From NCBI GenBank assembly GCA_008363385.1, contig RHKY01000013.1:44491-108490 (forward strand): 64,000 bases of DNA. Reading direction: 5' to 3'. Every line of letters starts with the position of its first letter. Within the stretch, counting starts at the first letter, position 1. Source of the stretch: Acidobacteriota bacterium. GTDB taxonomy: Bacteria > Acidobacteriota > Thermoanaerobaculia > UBA5066. Below are positions 31,629 to 40,660 of this stretch, piece after piece. The notes under the pieces are model-generated. The model was not told where the DNA came from. It made no database searches and saw only the letters and a list, made by a program, of their open reading frames with translations. Both the position numbers and the translations under genes were made by a program.

Positions 31629-33985
31629 CAGGGGACGCCCGCGGCCGGCGCGGCCTCGCCCTCGCCCCAGGCCCGGTGGACCGGGCAACGCTCGCGCGGC
31701 TCGGTCCCGGCGACGAAGACCTCGTTCAGCGACCGGGGGCACTCCTCTGTGACGAGGTACCCGGTGTCCGGGTCGACGGAGCGGGTGACGACCCCGGGCG
31801 TCTGAGGGAACGGCGCCTCGAACAGGTGCGACGGGAGGCGGCGCGCGAAGTCCGCGAAGATCGGGACGGCCGCCATCGTCCCCGAGAGGCTCAGGCCGCG
31901 GTTGTCGTCGAAGCCGACCCAGACGGCGACCAGGATGCGCGGGGAGAAGCCGATGAACCAGGCGTCCCGGCCGTCGTTCGTCGTGCCGGTCTTCCCGGCG
32001 AAGACGCCCTGCGCCCCCAGCGCCCGCGCCGAGGCGCCGGTCCCCCGGTCGACGACCCCCTGCAGGAGGGAGACGAGGACGCAGAGGGCGTCGGGGTCGG
32101 CGACCCTCTCGAGCGGCTCGTCCGCCCCGACGGTCCGCCCTCCTCCCGGGCCGCGGACCCCGAGGAGGGCCGTCGGCCTCACCCGGAAGCCGCCGTTGGC
32201 GAAGGGGGCGTACGCCGCGGCGATCTCCATCGGCGAGAGCTCGAAGGAGCCCAGCGCGAGCGAGGGGTAGGCCCTCAGCGGAGAGACGACGCCCGCCTTG
32301 CGGGCCGTCTCCACGACGTCGGGCAGGAGGGTCCGCCCCGGCGCCACCTCCGTCACCGCCACGCGGACCGTCGGGACGTTCAGCGACTGCTGGAGCGCCT
32401 GCCGGACGGTGACCGGCCCCCGGTACTGCTCGTCGTAGTTCCGCGGCGACCAGGTCTCTTCCTCCTTCCTCCCGTAGACGAGGGCGATGGGCGAGTCCTG
32501 CAGGACCGTCGCCGGCGTGACCGGAGGGTCGAGGTCCCGCCGGGAGAAGGCCGCGAGGTAGACGTACGGCTTGAAGAGCGAGCCGGGCTGGCGCCGGGCC
32601 TGGACGACGCGGTTGAACTGGCTGACCTGGTAGTCGCGCCCGCCCACGAGCGCGCGCACGGCGCCGGTGGCCGGGTCGAGAGCGATCAGCGCGGCCTGGA
32701 GCGGCTCCTGCCCGGGCTTCGGGCGCAGCCTCTTGTACCTCTTCTCCAGCTCGGCCAGCTGGCCGGTCACGGCGGCCTGGGCCGCCGCCTGCATCTCCGG
32801 GTCGAGCGTCGTGTAGACCCCGAGCCCGTCCCGCGAGAGCGCCTCGCGCGACTCGCTCACCTGCCCCAGGACGAAGTCGACGAAGTGGGGCGCCTGGACG
32901 CCGGTGACCGGCTTCTCGACCGCCGTCAGGGGCGCCTGCCGCGCCGCGTCGAAGGCCGGCCGGTCGATCCTCCCCGTGTCCAGCATCCCCTTCAGGACGA
33001 GGTTCCGCCGGTCGCGGGCCGCCTCGGGGTTGCGGAACGGCGAGTAGCGACCGGGCGAGGCGATCAGGCCGGCGAGGAGGGCCGCCTCCGGCAGGTCGAG
33101 CGAGGAGACGGGCTTGCCGAAGTAGAAGCGCGAGGCCTCCTCCACGCCGGTCACCGAGACGGCGCCGCGCTGCCCGAGGTAGATCTCGTTGAGGTACGAC
33201 TCCAGGATCTCGTCCTTGCCGTACCGCGCGTCGACGATCAGGGCCAGGAGCGCCTCGATCGCCTTGCGCTTGACCGTCCGCTCGTGCGTGAGGAAGAGGT
33301 TCTTGACCAGCTGCTGCGTCAGCGTGGAGCCGCCCTGCAGGCGCCCGCCGGTGACGTTGCGGAAGAGGGCCCCCGCGATCCGCTTGAACGAGACGCCGCT
33401 GTGCGAGTAGAAGTCCCGGTCCTCGGTCGAGAGGATCGCGTCGACGACCGGCTTCGGGACCTGCGAGAGCTTCACGAGCGTCCGGTCCTCCATCTTCCGG
33501 TCGAAGACGGAGCCGATCACCTCGGGCTCGAAGACGGCGAACGGCAGCGCGGCGCCGTCGACGGCCCTCTTCACCGCGGCCACGCGGCGGCCCGAGAACT
33601 CGATCCGGACCCGGAACCCGCGGCTCCTCCCCTGCGCCGTCTCCCGGTCGTTCGGGAAGACGACCAAGCGGCCCGGCGAAGCGGAGAAACGCCCGGGCGG
33701 GGGCTCCTCCTCCTCGACCGGGGCGTACCGGAGCCTCAGGAGCCGCCGGCGGACGTCCTCGAGGCCCATCGCGTCCCCCGCCCTCACGACCCAGACGTCG
33801 GACCAGAGCCGCGTCGGCAGGCTGAAGCGCCGGCCGTCCATCGTCCGCGTCACGACGCGGTCGTAGTAGGCGACGACGAGGAGCGCGGCCAGGAGGCTCG
33901 CGGCCGCGAAGCCGGCCACGAGGAGCTTCACGGCGCGAGGGACCCGCCGGACGAAGCGGCGCAGGCGGCGCAGGCGCTCTCGCAT
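31628..33985 (-). CDS. class A penicillin-binding protein (PBP1B-like)
   Basis: This bifunctional peptidoglycan synthase has 785 residues. One N-terminal helix (about 20-42) anchors it in the inner membrane. A small UB2H-like region follows (45-140), then the GT51 glycosyltransferase (STEDRDFYSHSGV with the catalytic Glu, LQGGSTLTQQLVKNLFL) and the transpeptidase with SxxK in PGSLFKPY, SxN in QSLNVPT and KTG in GKTGTTND. The start is the ATG at 33985; the longer frame upstream is a shadow. It lies 17 bases after an amidohydrolase-like gene and overlaps the glycosylase gene. It polymerises and cross-links peptidoglycan in the periplasm. Confidence 0.92.
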   Translation of the reverse strand: MRERLRRLRRFVRRVPRAVKLLVAGFAAASLLAALLVVAYYDRVVTRTMDGRRFSLPTRLWSDVWVVRAGDAMGLEDVRRRLLRLRYAPVEEEEPPPGRFSASPGRLVVFPNDRETAQGRSRGFRVRIEFSGRRVAAVKRAVDGAALPFAVFEPEVIGSVFDRKMEDRTLVKLSQVPKPVVDAILSTEDRDFYSHSGVSFKRIAGALFRNVTGGRLQGGSTLTQQLVKNLFLTHERTVKRKAIEALLALIVDARYGKDEILESYLNEIYLGQRGAVSVTGVEEASRFYFGKPVSSLDLPEAALLAGLIASPGRYSPFRNPEAARDRRNLVLKGMLDTGRIDRPAFDAARQAPLTAVEKPVTGVQAPHFVDFVLGQVSESREALSRDGLGVYTTLDPEMQAAAQAAVTGQLAELEKRYKRLRPKPGQEPLQAALIALDPATGAVRALVGGRDYQVSQFNRVVQARRQPGSLFKPYVYLAAFSRRDLDPPVTPATVLQDSPIALVYGRKEEETWSPRNYDEQYRGPVTVRQALQQSLNVPTVRVAVTEVAPGRTLLPDVVETARKAGVVSPLRAYPSLALGSFELSPMEIAAAYAPFANGGFRVRPTALLGVRGPGGGRTVGADEPLERVADPDALCVLVSLLQGVVDRGTGASARALGAQGVFAGKTGTTNDGRDAWFIGFSPRILVAVWVGFDDNRGLSLSGTMAAVPIFADFARRLPSHLFEAPFPQTPGVVTRSVDPDTGYLVTEECPRSLNEVFVAGTEPRERCPVHRAWGEGEAAPAAGVP

Positions 33986-34002
33986 CGGGCGAGCGGGGGT
34001 CC

Positions 34003-35286
34003 TCAGCGTCCCGGCTTCGGCCGGTCCCGGTAGCGGTCCCGGAGCCGCTTCTGCCGGTCGGAGAGGTCGAGCTCGGCTCCCCGGTCGAAGAGCGCCTCGA
34101 CGGCGGACCGCCCGTCCAGCGGGTCGCCGCTCCAGAGGGCGAACGAGGCCTCCTTGCCGGGCTCGATCGAGCCGAGCGAGGCCGACAGGCCGAAGAGCCT
34201 CGCCGGGTTCAGCGTGATGGTCCGGAGCGCCGCCACGCGGTCCAGGCCGTGCGCCGCGGCCACGGCGGCGTGGACCGGCAGCTCCCGGGCCTGGGCGGCG
34301 CCCCCCGCGTCGGACCCGTTCGTGATCGCCACGAGGACGCCCGCCTTCTCGAGGACCCCCGCGGCCGCGAACGGCGTGTCGTACGGCTCGTCGGGCCGCT
34401 CCGGGAGGACGAGCGTCCCGTCCAGGACGACGCCGACCTTCCGCTCGCCCAGGCGCGGAGCGAGCCTCCACGCGTCCGCGGCGCCGAGGAGGACGAGCCG
34501 GACCGGGGCCTGCCCGGGCGGGGCGGCGAGGTCCTCGTCGACGAAGCGCAGGACGGCCTCGATCTCCCTCTTCGTGCGGGCCCTCACGAGGAGCGGGACC
34601 GTCCCGTCGAGGGCCGGCACCAGCGCCGCCAGGCGGGCGTCCCGCGGGACCACCGGGCCGCCCGAGGCCTCGGCGGCCTTGGCGCGCCGGTAGGCCGCGG
34701 CGTCCCGGAACGCCGTCCGGATCGTGGAGATCGCCTCGTCGCGCGCCTTCTCCTGCTTCCTGGCGGACGGGCGGGCGTCCTTCGACCGGTCGATCGCCAT
34801 CCGCGGCCACTCGACGACGACCGCTGCCGGGCAGGCCAGGCACGCGTCCTCGCGCGTCCACCCGTTCAGGCGGACCGCCGCGGCCGATCCGGGGAGGACC
34901 GAGCCCGAGGGGACGAGGAGCCCGTGGAGGAGGCCGCCCGAACGGGCCACGGGGAGGAGCTCCGAGTCGAGGTTCATCGCCGCGTCGGGACGGGAGTCGG
35001 GACGGGGGCCCGCGGTCTCCGCGACGTCGACGCTCGGCTCGAGCGCCGCGATCTCGACCAGCCCCAGCGCCGTGGCCGGGACGAAGAGGGGCGGCGAGAG
35101 GTGCTTGCCGGCGAGGTCCCGGACCTCGGCCCCCTCCGGGACCGGAAGCTCGGGGCCCCCGACCGCCACGACCCGGCCGTCCTCGACGACGACCGTTCCG
35201 TCCGGGATCGCGGGACCGGAGGCCGGGTGGACCGTGGCGCCCTTGAGGACCAGGACGGAGGCGAGGAGGAGCGAGCCGGACGTCAC
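34003..35286 (-). CDS. amidohydrolase-like protein lacking metal ligands
   Basis: This 427-residue protein has a hydrophobic N-terminus and the composite fold of imidazolonepropionase-like amidohydrolases: GATVHPASGPAIPDGTVVVEDGRVVAVG at the start and TLNPARLFGLSASLGSIEPGKEA with LWSGDPLDG at the end. Where active members read GxxDxHxH, it has LSPPLFVPATALGLVEI, so the usual His-x-His metal site is missing, and the sequence otherwise shows little of it. It is probably not a hydrolase in the usual sense. The GTG start overlaps the stop of a much longer relative (GTGA), so the two are made together and may form a complex. Confidence 0.72.
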   Translation of the reverse strand: MTSGSLLLASVLVLKGATVHPASGPAIPDGTVVVEDGRVVAVGGPELPVPEGAEVRDLAGKHLSPPLFVPATALGLVEIAALEPSVDVAETAGPRPDSRPDAAMNLDSELLPVARSGGLLHGLLVPSGSVLPGSAAAVRLNGWTREDACLACPAAVVVEWPRMAIDRSKDARPSARKQEKARDEAISTIRTAFRDAAAYRRAKAAEASGGPVVPRDARLAALVPALDGTVPLLVRARTKREIEAVLRFVDEDLAAPPGQAPVRLVLLGAADAWRLAPRLGERKVGVVLDGTLVLPERPDEPYDTPFAAAGVLEKAGVLVAITNGSDAGGAAQARELPVHAAVAAAHGLDRVAALRTITLNPARLFGLSASLGSIEPGKEASFALWSGDPLDGRSAVEALFDRGAELDLSDRQKRLRDRYRDRPKPGR

Positions 35287-38200
35287 TCTGCCGCCTCCTC
35301 GGCGTCGAGGCAGCCCCGCTCGGGCCGGCGGGAACGGGCCGGGCTCGAAGTCTCCTCGCCGCGGGAAGCCTCCCGGACCGCCCGGGCGACGAGGTCGGCC
35401 TTCTCGGCGGCCAGGTGGGCGCGCGCCGCCAGGTCCGCCTTCCGGTCGAAGAGCCTCTTCCCCTCGATCCAGGTCTCCAGGCAGACCGTCCCCGTGTCGA
35501 GCGGGTCCCCCGACCAGAGGACGAAGTCCCCGTCCTTTCCCGGCTCGAGCGACCCGACGCGGCCCTCGACCCCGAGCTGCCGCGCGGGGCTCGACGTGAC
35601 GAGCGAGAGGGCGGCCTCGCGGGAGAGCCCGCCGTACTTCACCGCCTTGGCGGCCTCCAGGTTCATCCGGCGGGCCAGCTCGTCAGAGTCGGAGTTGTAG
35701 GAGACGAGGACGCCGCGCGTAAGGAGGAGCGGCGCGTTCCACGGGATCGCGTCGAAGACCTCCAGCTTGTAGGCCCACCAGTCGCTGAAGACGGAGGCCC
35801 CGGCGCCGTGGGCGGCGATCTCGTCGGCGACCTTGTAGGCGTCGAGCGCGTGCTGCAGGGTGGCGACCTTCACCCCCTCCTCCTCGCAGGCGCGCAGGAG
35901 GTCCAGGATCTCCTGCTTGACGTAGGCGTGGGCGTGGATCCTCCGAGTCCCCTCCAGGACCTCGGCGATCGCCTCGAGCTCCGGGTCCGGCCGGACGGGG
36001 ACCGGGTCCTCCCCGAGGGCCCGCGAGGCGGCCTCGTCCTGCTGCTTCCTCCGGTACTCCCGCGCCGCGGCGAAACGCTCGCGCAGGAGCGCCGCCACGC
36101 CCATCCGGGTGCGGGGGAAGCGGTCGCGACCGCCGCGCCAGTTGGCCCCCCGCGGGTTCTCCCCCATCGCCATCTTGATCCCGGGGGGCGCGCCGGGGAC
36201 CGGGAGCGAGGCCGGCCCCTCGCCCCACTTCAGCTTCAGGACGGCGTCCTGCCCTCCGATCGTGTTGGCCGAGCCGTGGAGGACGTGCGCCGTCGTCAGG
36301 CCGCCCGCCAGCTCGCGGTAGAGGTTCGGGTCGAACGGGTCGAGGACGTCCAGGATCCGCGTCTCGGCGGAGACGTTGCGTCCCGTCTCGTTCACGTTCC
36401 CGTCGACGGCGGTGTGGCTGTGGGCGTCGACCAGGCCGGGTGTCACGGCGAGCCCGGTCCCGTCGACGACGAGGACCGACGACGAGATGAGCGGCGGCAC
36501 CTCGACCGACGGCCCGACGGCGGCCACCTTCCCGTCCACGACGAGGAGGTCCCCCTTCGGCAGCGTCCCCTGCGGGCCCTGCGTGAAGACCTCGGCCCCG
36601 CGGACCAGGACCCCCTTCGGCTCGGCGAGCGGGCCCCCGTGGCGCGAGGGGAGCGGCCGGACGTCGGAGTCCGGCGCCTCCGGGGCGGCGCGGGACGTCT
36701 CGGCTTCGACGGCCTCCTCCGCCGTGCCCGGACGAGGGGCGCGCGGGGCCCTCTCGCCCCGCTTCCGGACGCGCTCGGCGCCGCGGGCCACGGTCAGGTC
36801 GAGCGACTCGCCCGTCGCCCTGGCCGTGACGCGGACCGGCCCGGGGGCCAACCCGAGCCAGGCGCCGTCGGCGTCGAATGCGAGCGCCCCCTCCTGTCGG
36901 GAGACCGAGGTCGCCCGCTCGGCCGTCTCGGCCGACGGCGGGGTGACGAGGACCGAGGTGGACCCCGTCGACGGTTCGCGCCGGAACTCCAGCTCGAGCC
37001 CCTCGACGCGGTAGCGGCCCGACGGGGCCGCCGACCGGGCCGCAACCGGGTAGGCGACGCCGTCCACCCAGGTCTCCACCACGCGCGCCCCCGTCTCGAG
37101 GAGGCGACCCTCCACGACGACGAGGTTCGCGGGCCTCCCCGGCGCGATCTCGCCGAGCTGCTGCGACAGCCCGAGCATCCGGGCCGGGACCGTCGTCAGG
37201 CCCGCCAGGAGGTCCTCGGCCGACAGCCCGCGCCCGCGCGCCTTGGCCACGCGCGCCGGGAGGTCGCTCAGGTCCGGCAGGCCGTGCGTCGTGAACGCGA
37301 CCTGGAGCCCGAGGTCGCGCATCCAGCGCGGGTTGGAGGGGGCGCGGTCCCAGGCGCGGAGCGTCTCCAGCGGCACGTCCAGCCAGTCGTCGTCGTCGTC
37401 GACCGACGGGACGGCCGGGAAGGCGAGCGAGAGGACCAGGTCGGGTCGGAGCTCCCGGACCTCACGCGCGAGCCGCCAGGCGTCGAGGGCGCCCACGAAG
37501 CGGGCCGCGACGCCCAGCTCGCGCGAGAGCCGTCCGGCCTCGAGGAGGGACAGGACGTCCTGCGTCTCGAAGACGAGGGGCTCGGCCCCCGAGACGACCC
37601 CCCCGAGGGCGCGCCACGCGGGCTGGCGGTCCGGGCGTCGCCTCCCCGGGCTCCTGGCGGCGGCGGCCTCCGCTTCCGCGGACCACCTGGCTTCCTTCAC
37701 GAGGCGCCGTGCCAGCGCCAGGGTCCCCATCCTGGAGGTCGGCGCCCCCTCTCCCGCGCGCCGGTCGGGGGCGAGCGAGACGACCTGGCCCGCCGAGGGA
37801 GAGAGGACCGACTCGGCGAGCGGACGCTCGCCGAGCGAGACGACCGCGGCCTGCCCCCGGAAGAGACCGTCGTCCGGGACGGCCGCGACCGCCGTGAACC
37901 CGAGCGAGCGGAGCGTCCGCCTGACCTCCGGCGAGAGGACGAGCTCCGGGAGCGCCGACCGCTCGGGACGGACGCCGGGGACGGGGTACGAGCTCGAGGG
38001 GCGCTCGGGCGTCTCTTGGCGCGAGGACCCACCGGAGGGATCGGAGCCGTCGTCCTCGTCGGGCCTCTCCGGGGCCTTGCCCGCGAGGCGGGAGAGCGTG
38101 ACGTGTGCGTCGACGAGCCCCGGGTAGACGGTCTTTCCCCGGAGGTCGAGGACCGTCGCCTCGGCGGGGACCGGGACCGACGCCCCGACCGCCTCGACGA

Positions 38201-38351
38201 GCCCGTCGCGGACCAGGATCGTCCCGCGCTCGAGGACCCGGCCCGGAGCCGGGACGACCCGGGCGTTGGTCAGCGCCCAGACCCCGGGCGGGGCGGCCCC
38301 GGCCAGCTGCGCGGAGGCGCCGAGGAGGAGGACGAGAGAGGCCCGGAGCAC
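35283..38351 (-). CDS. double amidohydrolase with one degenerate half
   Basis: This 1022-residue exported protein has a signal peptide (LGASAQLAGAAPP) and two amidohydrolase halves. In the first (30-440) the metal motif is lost (YPGLVDAHVTLSRL). In the second (about 580-980) it is kept: TPGLVDAHSHTAV, then a region with ANTIGGQDAVLK, HAHAYVK, TLQHALDAYKVADE and SYNSDSDELARRMNLEA as further ligands. These are features of periplasmic imidazolonepropionase-like enzymes in Acidobacteria-type genomes. The GTG start has GAGG eight bases upstream. Substrate is unknown; cyclic imide or dipeptide hydrolysis is possible. It heads a run with the shorter relative, PBP and glycosylase genes. Confidence 0.78.
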   Translation of the reverse strand: MLRASLVLLLGASAQLAGAAPPGVWALTNARVVPAPGRVLERGTILVRDGLVEAVGASVPVPAEATVLDLRGKTVYPGLVDAHVTLSRLAGKAPERPDEDDGSDPSGGSSRQETPERPSSSYPVPGVRPERSALPELVLSPEVRRTLRSLGFTAVAAVPDDGLFRGQAAVVSLGERPLAESVLSPSAGQVVSLAPDRRAGEGAPTSRMGTLALARRLVKEARWSAEAEAAAARSPGRRRPDRQPAWRALGGVVSGAEPLVFETQDVLSLLEAGRLSRELGVAARFVGALDAWRLAREVRELRPDLVLSLAFPAVPSVDDDDDWLDVPLETLRAWDRAPSNPRWMRDLGLQVAFTTHGLPDLSDLPARVAKARGRGLSAEDLLAGLTTVPARMLGLSQQLGEIAPGRPANLVVVEGRLLETGARVVETWVDGVAYPVAARSAAPSGRYRVEGLELEFRREPSTGSTSVLVTPPSAETAERATSVSRQEGALAFDADGAWLGLAPGPVRVTARATGESLDLTVARGAERVRKRGERAPRAPRPGTAEEAVEAETSRAAPEAPDSDVRPLPSRHGGPLAEPKGVLVRGAEVFTQGPQGTLPKGDLLVVDGKVAAVGPSVEVPPLISSSVLVVDGTGLAVTPGLVDAHSHTAVDGNVNETGRNVSAETRILDVLDPFDPNLYRELAGGLTTAHVLHGSANTIGGQDAVLKLKWGEGPASLPVPGAPPGIKMAMGENPRGANWRGGRDRFPRTRMGVAALLRERFAAAREYRRKQQDEAASRALGEDPVPVRPDPELEAIAEVLEGTRRIHAHAYVKQEILDLLRACEEEGVKVATLQHALDAYKVADEIAAHGAGASVFSDWWAYKLEVFDAIPWNAPLLLTRGVLVSYNSDSDELARRMNLEAAKAVKYGGLSREAALSLVTSSPARQLGVEGRVGSLEPGKDGDFVLWSGDPLDTGTVCLETWIEGKRLFDRKADLAARAHLAAEKADLVARAVREASRGEETSSPARSRRPERGCLDAEEAAE

Positions 38352-38424
38352 TTGGCGCCTCAGCCCCGCGAGAGCTCCCGGACTGGGCGGAGCGGGTCCC
38401 GGAGGGGCCTGGGTCCCCCGGCGG

Positions 38425-40515
38425 TCACTTCCACGCCTCGATCTTCCGGATCTCGATCCGTTCGCCCAGGACGATGGCCGTGTCTCCGGGGCGCTTGCCC
38501 AGGAGCGCCTTCCCCAGGTCGGAGAGGTAGGAGTAGACCCCGTCGTCGGGGCGGGAGTCCCACGGGCCGAGGAGCGTCAGGACCCGCTGCCCGGAGTCGC
38601 CGCTCACGGTCACACGGGTCCCCGGCCGCACCTCGGAGGGGTCGACCGCCGCGGGGTCGAGCGGCCGCGCGTGGGCGAGCTGCTCCTGGAGCTTGCCGGC
38701 GCGCGCCGAGAGGAGCTGCTGGCGGTCGCGGCGCGCCTTGTACTCGAAGTTCTCCGAGAGGTCGCCCTCCTGCGCCGCCTGCTGGATCCCCTTCGTGTTC
38801 TCGGGGATCTCGACCTTCAGGATCTGGTCCAGCTCCCGCCGCATCGCCTCGATCGCCTCGACGGTGGCGAAGACCGTCTCGTCCTCGGTCTTCTTCCGGA
38901 GCTCGGGGAAGCGCATCTCGGCCGCCGAGACCAGGGCGCGCACCCGGTGCGGCTCCAGGTCGTGGTGACGGTGGAGGGCCTCCAGGAAGAGCCGGGCCTC
39001 GTCGACCGTGGCCTGCTTGACGAGCCACGACGCGGCCAGCCCCGTCCGGTCGAACATCTCCTTCAGCTTCGTCCGCACGCCGGCCAGCTCGCTCCATCCC
39101 ACCGCGTCCAGGAGCCGCCCGAGGACGGCCGGCCCGAGGCGGGCGCGGAAGGCCTCCTCCTCGGCCGCCTTCTGCGCGTGCCAGAAGAAGGCCTTCGGCC
39201 CGTGGCGCGGGTTCTTCAGGAGCCGGTCGTGGAGGGTCTCCCGGTCCTCCGGGGCGATCTCGCGGAGCCGCCGGTCGATGGCCTCCAGCGTCCGGACGTC
39301 GTCCTCGCGGAAGAACCACTCGGCCAGCGCCTCGGCGGCGCGATGCGGGAACCGCCGGACGTGGGCGTCCAGCGCCCGCTCCCGGGCCAGCCGGTCGGGG
39401 ACCTTGCTCAGGAACGGCACGAGGTTCTCGGGCACCAGCTCCTCGAGGTCGAAGCCGAGGTCGACGCCGGGCGCCCCGTCGATGACGACGGCGATCTCGA
39501 AGGCGGCGGCGGGGTCCGTCGCGCGGAAGCGCCGCGCCTCGGCCGCGAGGCAGCCCGCGAGCTTGGCCGAGAGCTCCGCCGAGCGCCGGCCGTGCTTGCG
39601 GTAGAAGTCGACCTGGTCCTCGAGCGTGCTCTTCTCGAACTTGGCCAGGAGCTTGTCCTCGGCCGCCTCGGCCGAGTGTGACCACTCGATCCGGGCGGAC
39701 TTCCCGGAGCCGTGGACCAGGACCTGCGGGTGCTTGCGCGCCGCGGTCCAGAACGCCGTCCACCGCTCCTCGGGGACGAGCCCCGCGAACGCCTCCTTGA
39801 CCTCGGAGAGCGTCAGCGCCTTCCCTTCGGACTCGAGGAGGTGCCGGAGCGCGTCGGCGGGGTCGGCCTCGGCGCGGGCGGCGAGCCGGTCGGCCGCGAG
39901 GAGCTTGTCGCGGAGGAAGTGCCCCTCCGGGAGCGGCACGAGGCTCTTGGCCGCCACGCCGATCGGGATGGAGATCCCCTTGGCCTTCTCGAAGTCGAAC
40001 CGGACGGCGTCCAGCTGGAAGTTCGTCCCCACCACCTTCCCCGGGCCGCGTCCGGCCATGGTGAAGACCCGCCCCACCTCGAACGGCACCCACTTCTCGA
40101 GCTTCTCCAGGCGCGCCATGCCGTCCGCCGGGGTCTTGGCGTCGCGGAACTTGAAGTGCCCGAGGAGCGCCGGGAGGCTCGCGGCTTCGGGGTACGCCCC
40201 GGAGAGGGCCGACTCGAAGAGCCGGTGGAAGCCGTCGGTCGTCGTCGGGGTGGCCCCGGCCTTCACGGCCTCCTTGAGGAGCTCCCACCGCAGGCGGGCC
40301 GCCTCGGCCCCGGGGACGGCCCGGAGGACGGAGTCGGCGTCGGTGGCCAGCGCCTGCAGCCGGCTCTTCTGCGGGGCCACGCGGCCCAGCCCGCGCACGG
40401 CCGAAAGGAGCCACTCGGCGTTCGGCAGGGGGTCGAGGAGCGCCTCGGCGAAGGCGCCCTCGACCGCGTCGTACCGCTTCTCGGAGAGAGAGGTCTTCAG
40501 GTCGGCAAGGGTCAT
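38425..40515 (-). CDS. giant GreA/GreB-type transcript cleavage factor
   Basis: This protein of about 696 residues ends in a full Gre factor. The coiled-coil tip EGDLSENFEY (about 568-577) holds the acidic pair that reaches into the RNA polymerase channel in GreA, and the last 90 residues form the FKBP-like part (VRPGTRVTVSG, ALLGKRPGDTAIV). The first 520 residues are a large helical extension with no motif I recognise. Long Gre proteins of this kind occur in Chlamydiae and some other phyla. The start is taken at ATG 40515; a TACACT -10-like hexamer lies 11 bases upstream (40527-40532) and no ribosome site is seen. It would rescue backtracked RNA polymerase. Confidence 0.85.
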   Translation of the reverse strand: MTLADLKTSLSEKRYDAVEGAFAEALLDPLPNAEWLLSAVRGLGRVAPQKSRLQALATDADSVLRAVPGAEAARLRWELLKEAVKAGATPTTTDGFHRLFESALSGAYPEAASLPALLGHFKFRDAKTPADGMARLEKLEKWVPFEVGRVFTMAGRGPGKVVGTNFQLDAVRFDFEKAKGISIPIGVAAKSLVPLPEGHFLRDKLLAADRLAARAEADPADALRHLLESEGKALTLSEVKEAFAGLVPEERWTAFWTAARKHPQVLVHGSGKSARIEWSHSAEAAEDKLLAKFEKSTLEDQVDFYRKHGRRSAELSAKLAGCLAAEARRFRATDPAAAFEIAVVIDGAPGVDLGFDLEELVPENLVPFLSKVPDRLARERALDAHVRRFPHRAAEALAEWFFREDDVRTLEAIDRRLREIAPEDRETLHDRLLKNPRHGPKAFFWHAQKAAEEEAFRARLGPAVLGRLLDAVGWSELAGVRTKLKEMFDRTGLAASWLVKQATVDEARLFLEALHRHHDLEPHRVRALVSAAEMRFPELRKKTEDETVFATVEAIEAMRRELDQILKVEIPENTKGIQQAAQEGDLSENFEYKARRDRQQLLSARAGKLQEQLAHARPLDPAAVDPSEVRPGTRVTVSGDSGQRVLTLLGPWDSRPDDGVYSYLSDLGKALLGKRPGDTAIVLGERIEIRKIEAWK

Positions 40516-40553
40516 CACGGCGCCGGAGTGTACCCGCCGGAGACCCCGCGCGC

Positions 40554-40660
40554 GGCGGGGGCGGCTCCCCCCGATCCCGAGCCCTCGGGCCGCTCCGCTC
40601 GAGGGGGGAGCCGAGAAGCGGCGCGGGGGGAACCGGGCGGGGGCGGTTCCCCCCGATCCC
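40554..40660. repeat. two copies of a 25-base GC repeat forming strong hairpins; terminator of the CHI-like gene
   Basis: A 25-base unit at 40554-40578 recurs at 40636-40660 with one change. Each copy lies in an inverted repeat with perfect 11-base arms: CGGCTCCCCCC (40562-40572) with GGGGGGAGCCG (40603-40613), and GGGGGGAACCG (40625-40635) with CGGTTCCCCCC (40644-40654). The second hairpin is right after the stop of the chalcone-isomerase-like gene on the minus strand and probably ends its transcript. There is no T run. Confidence 0.65.
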
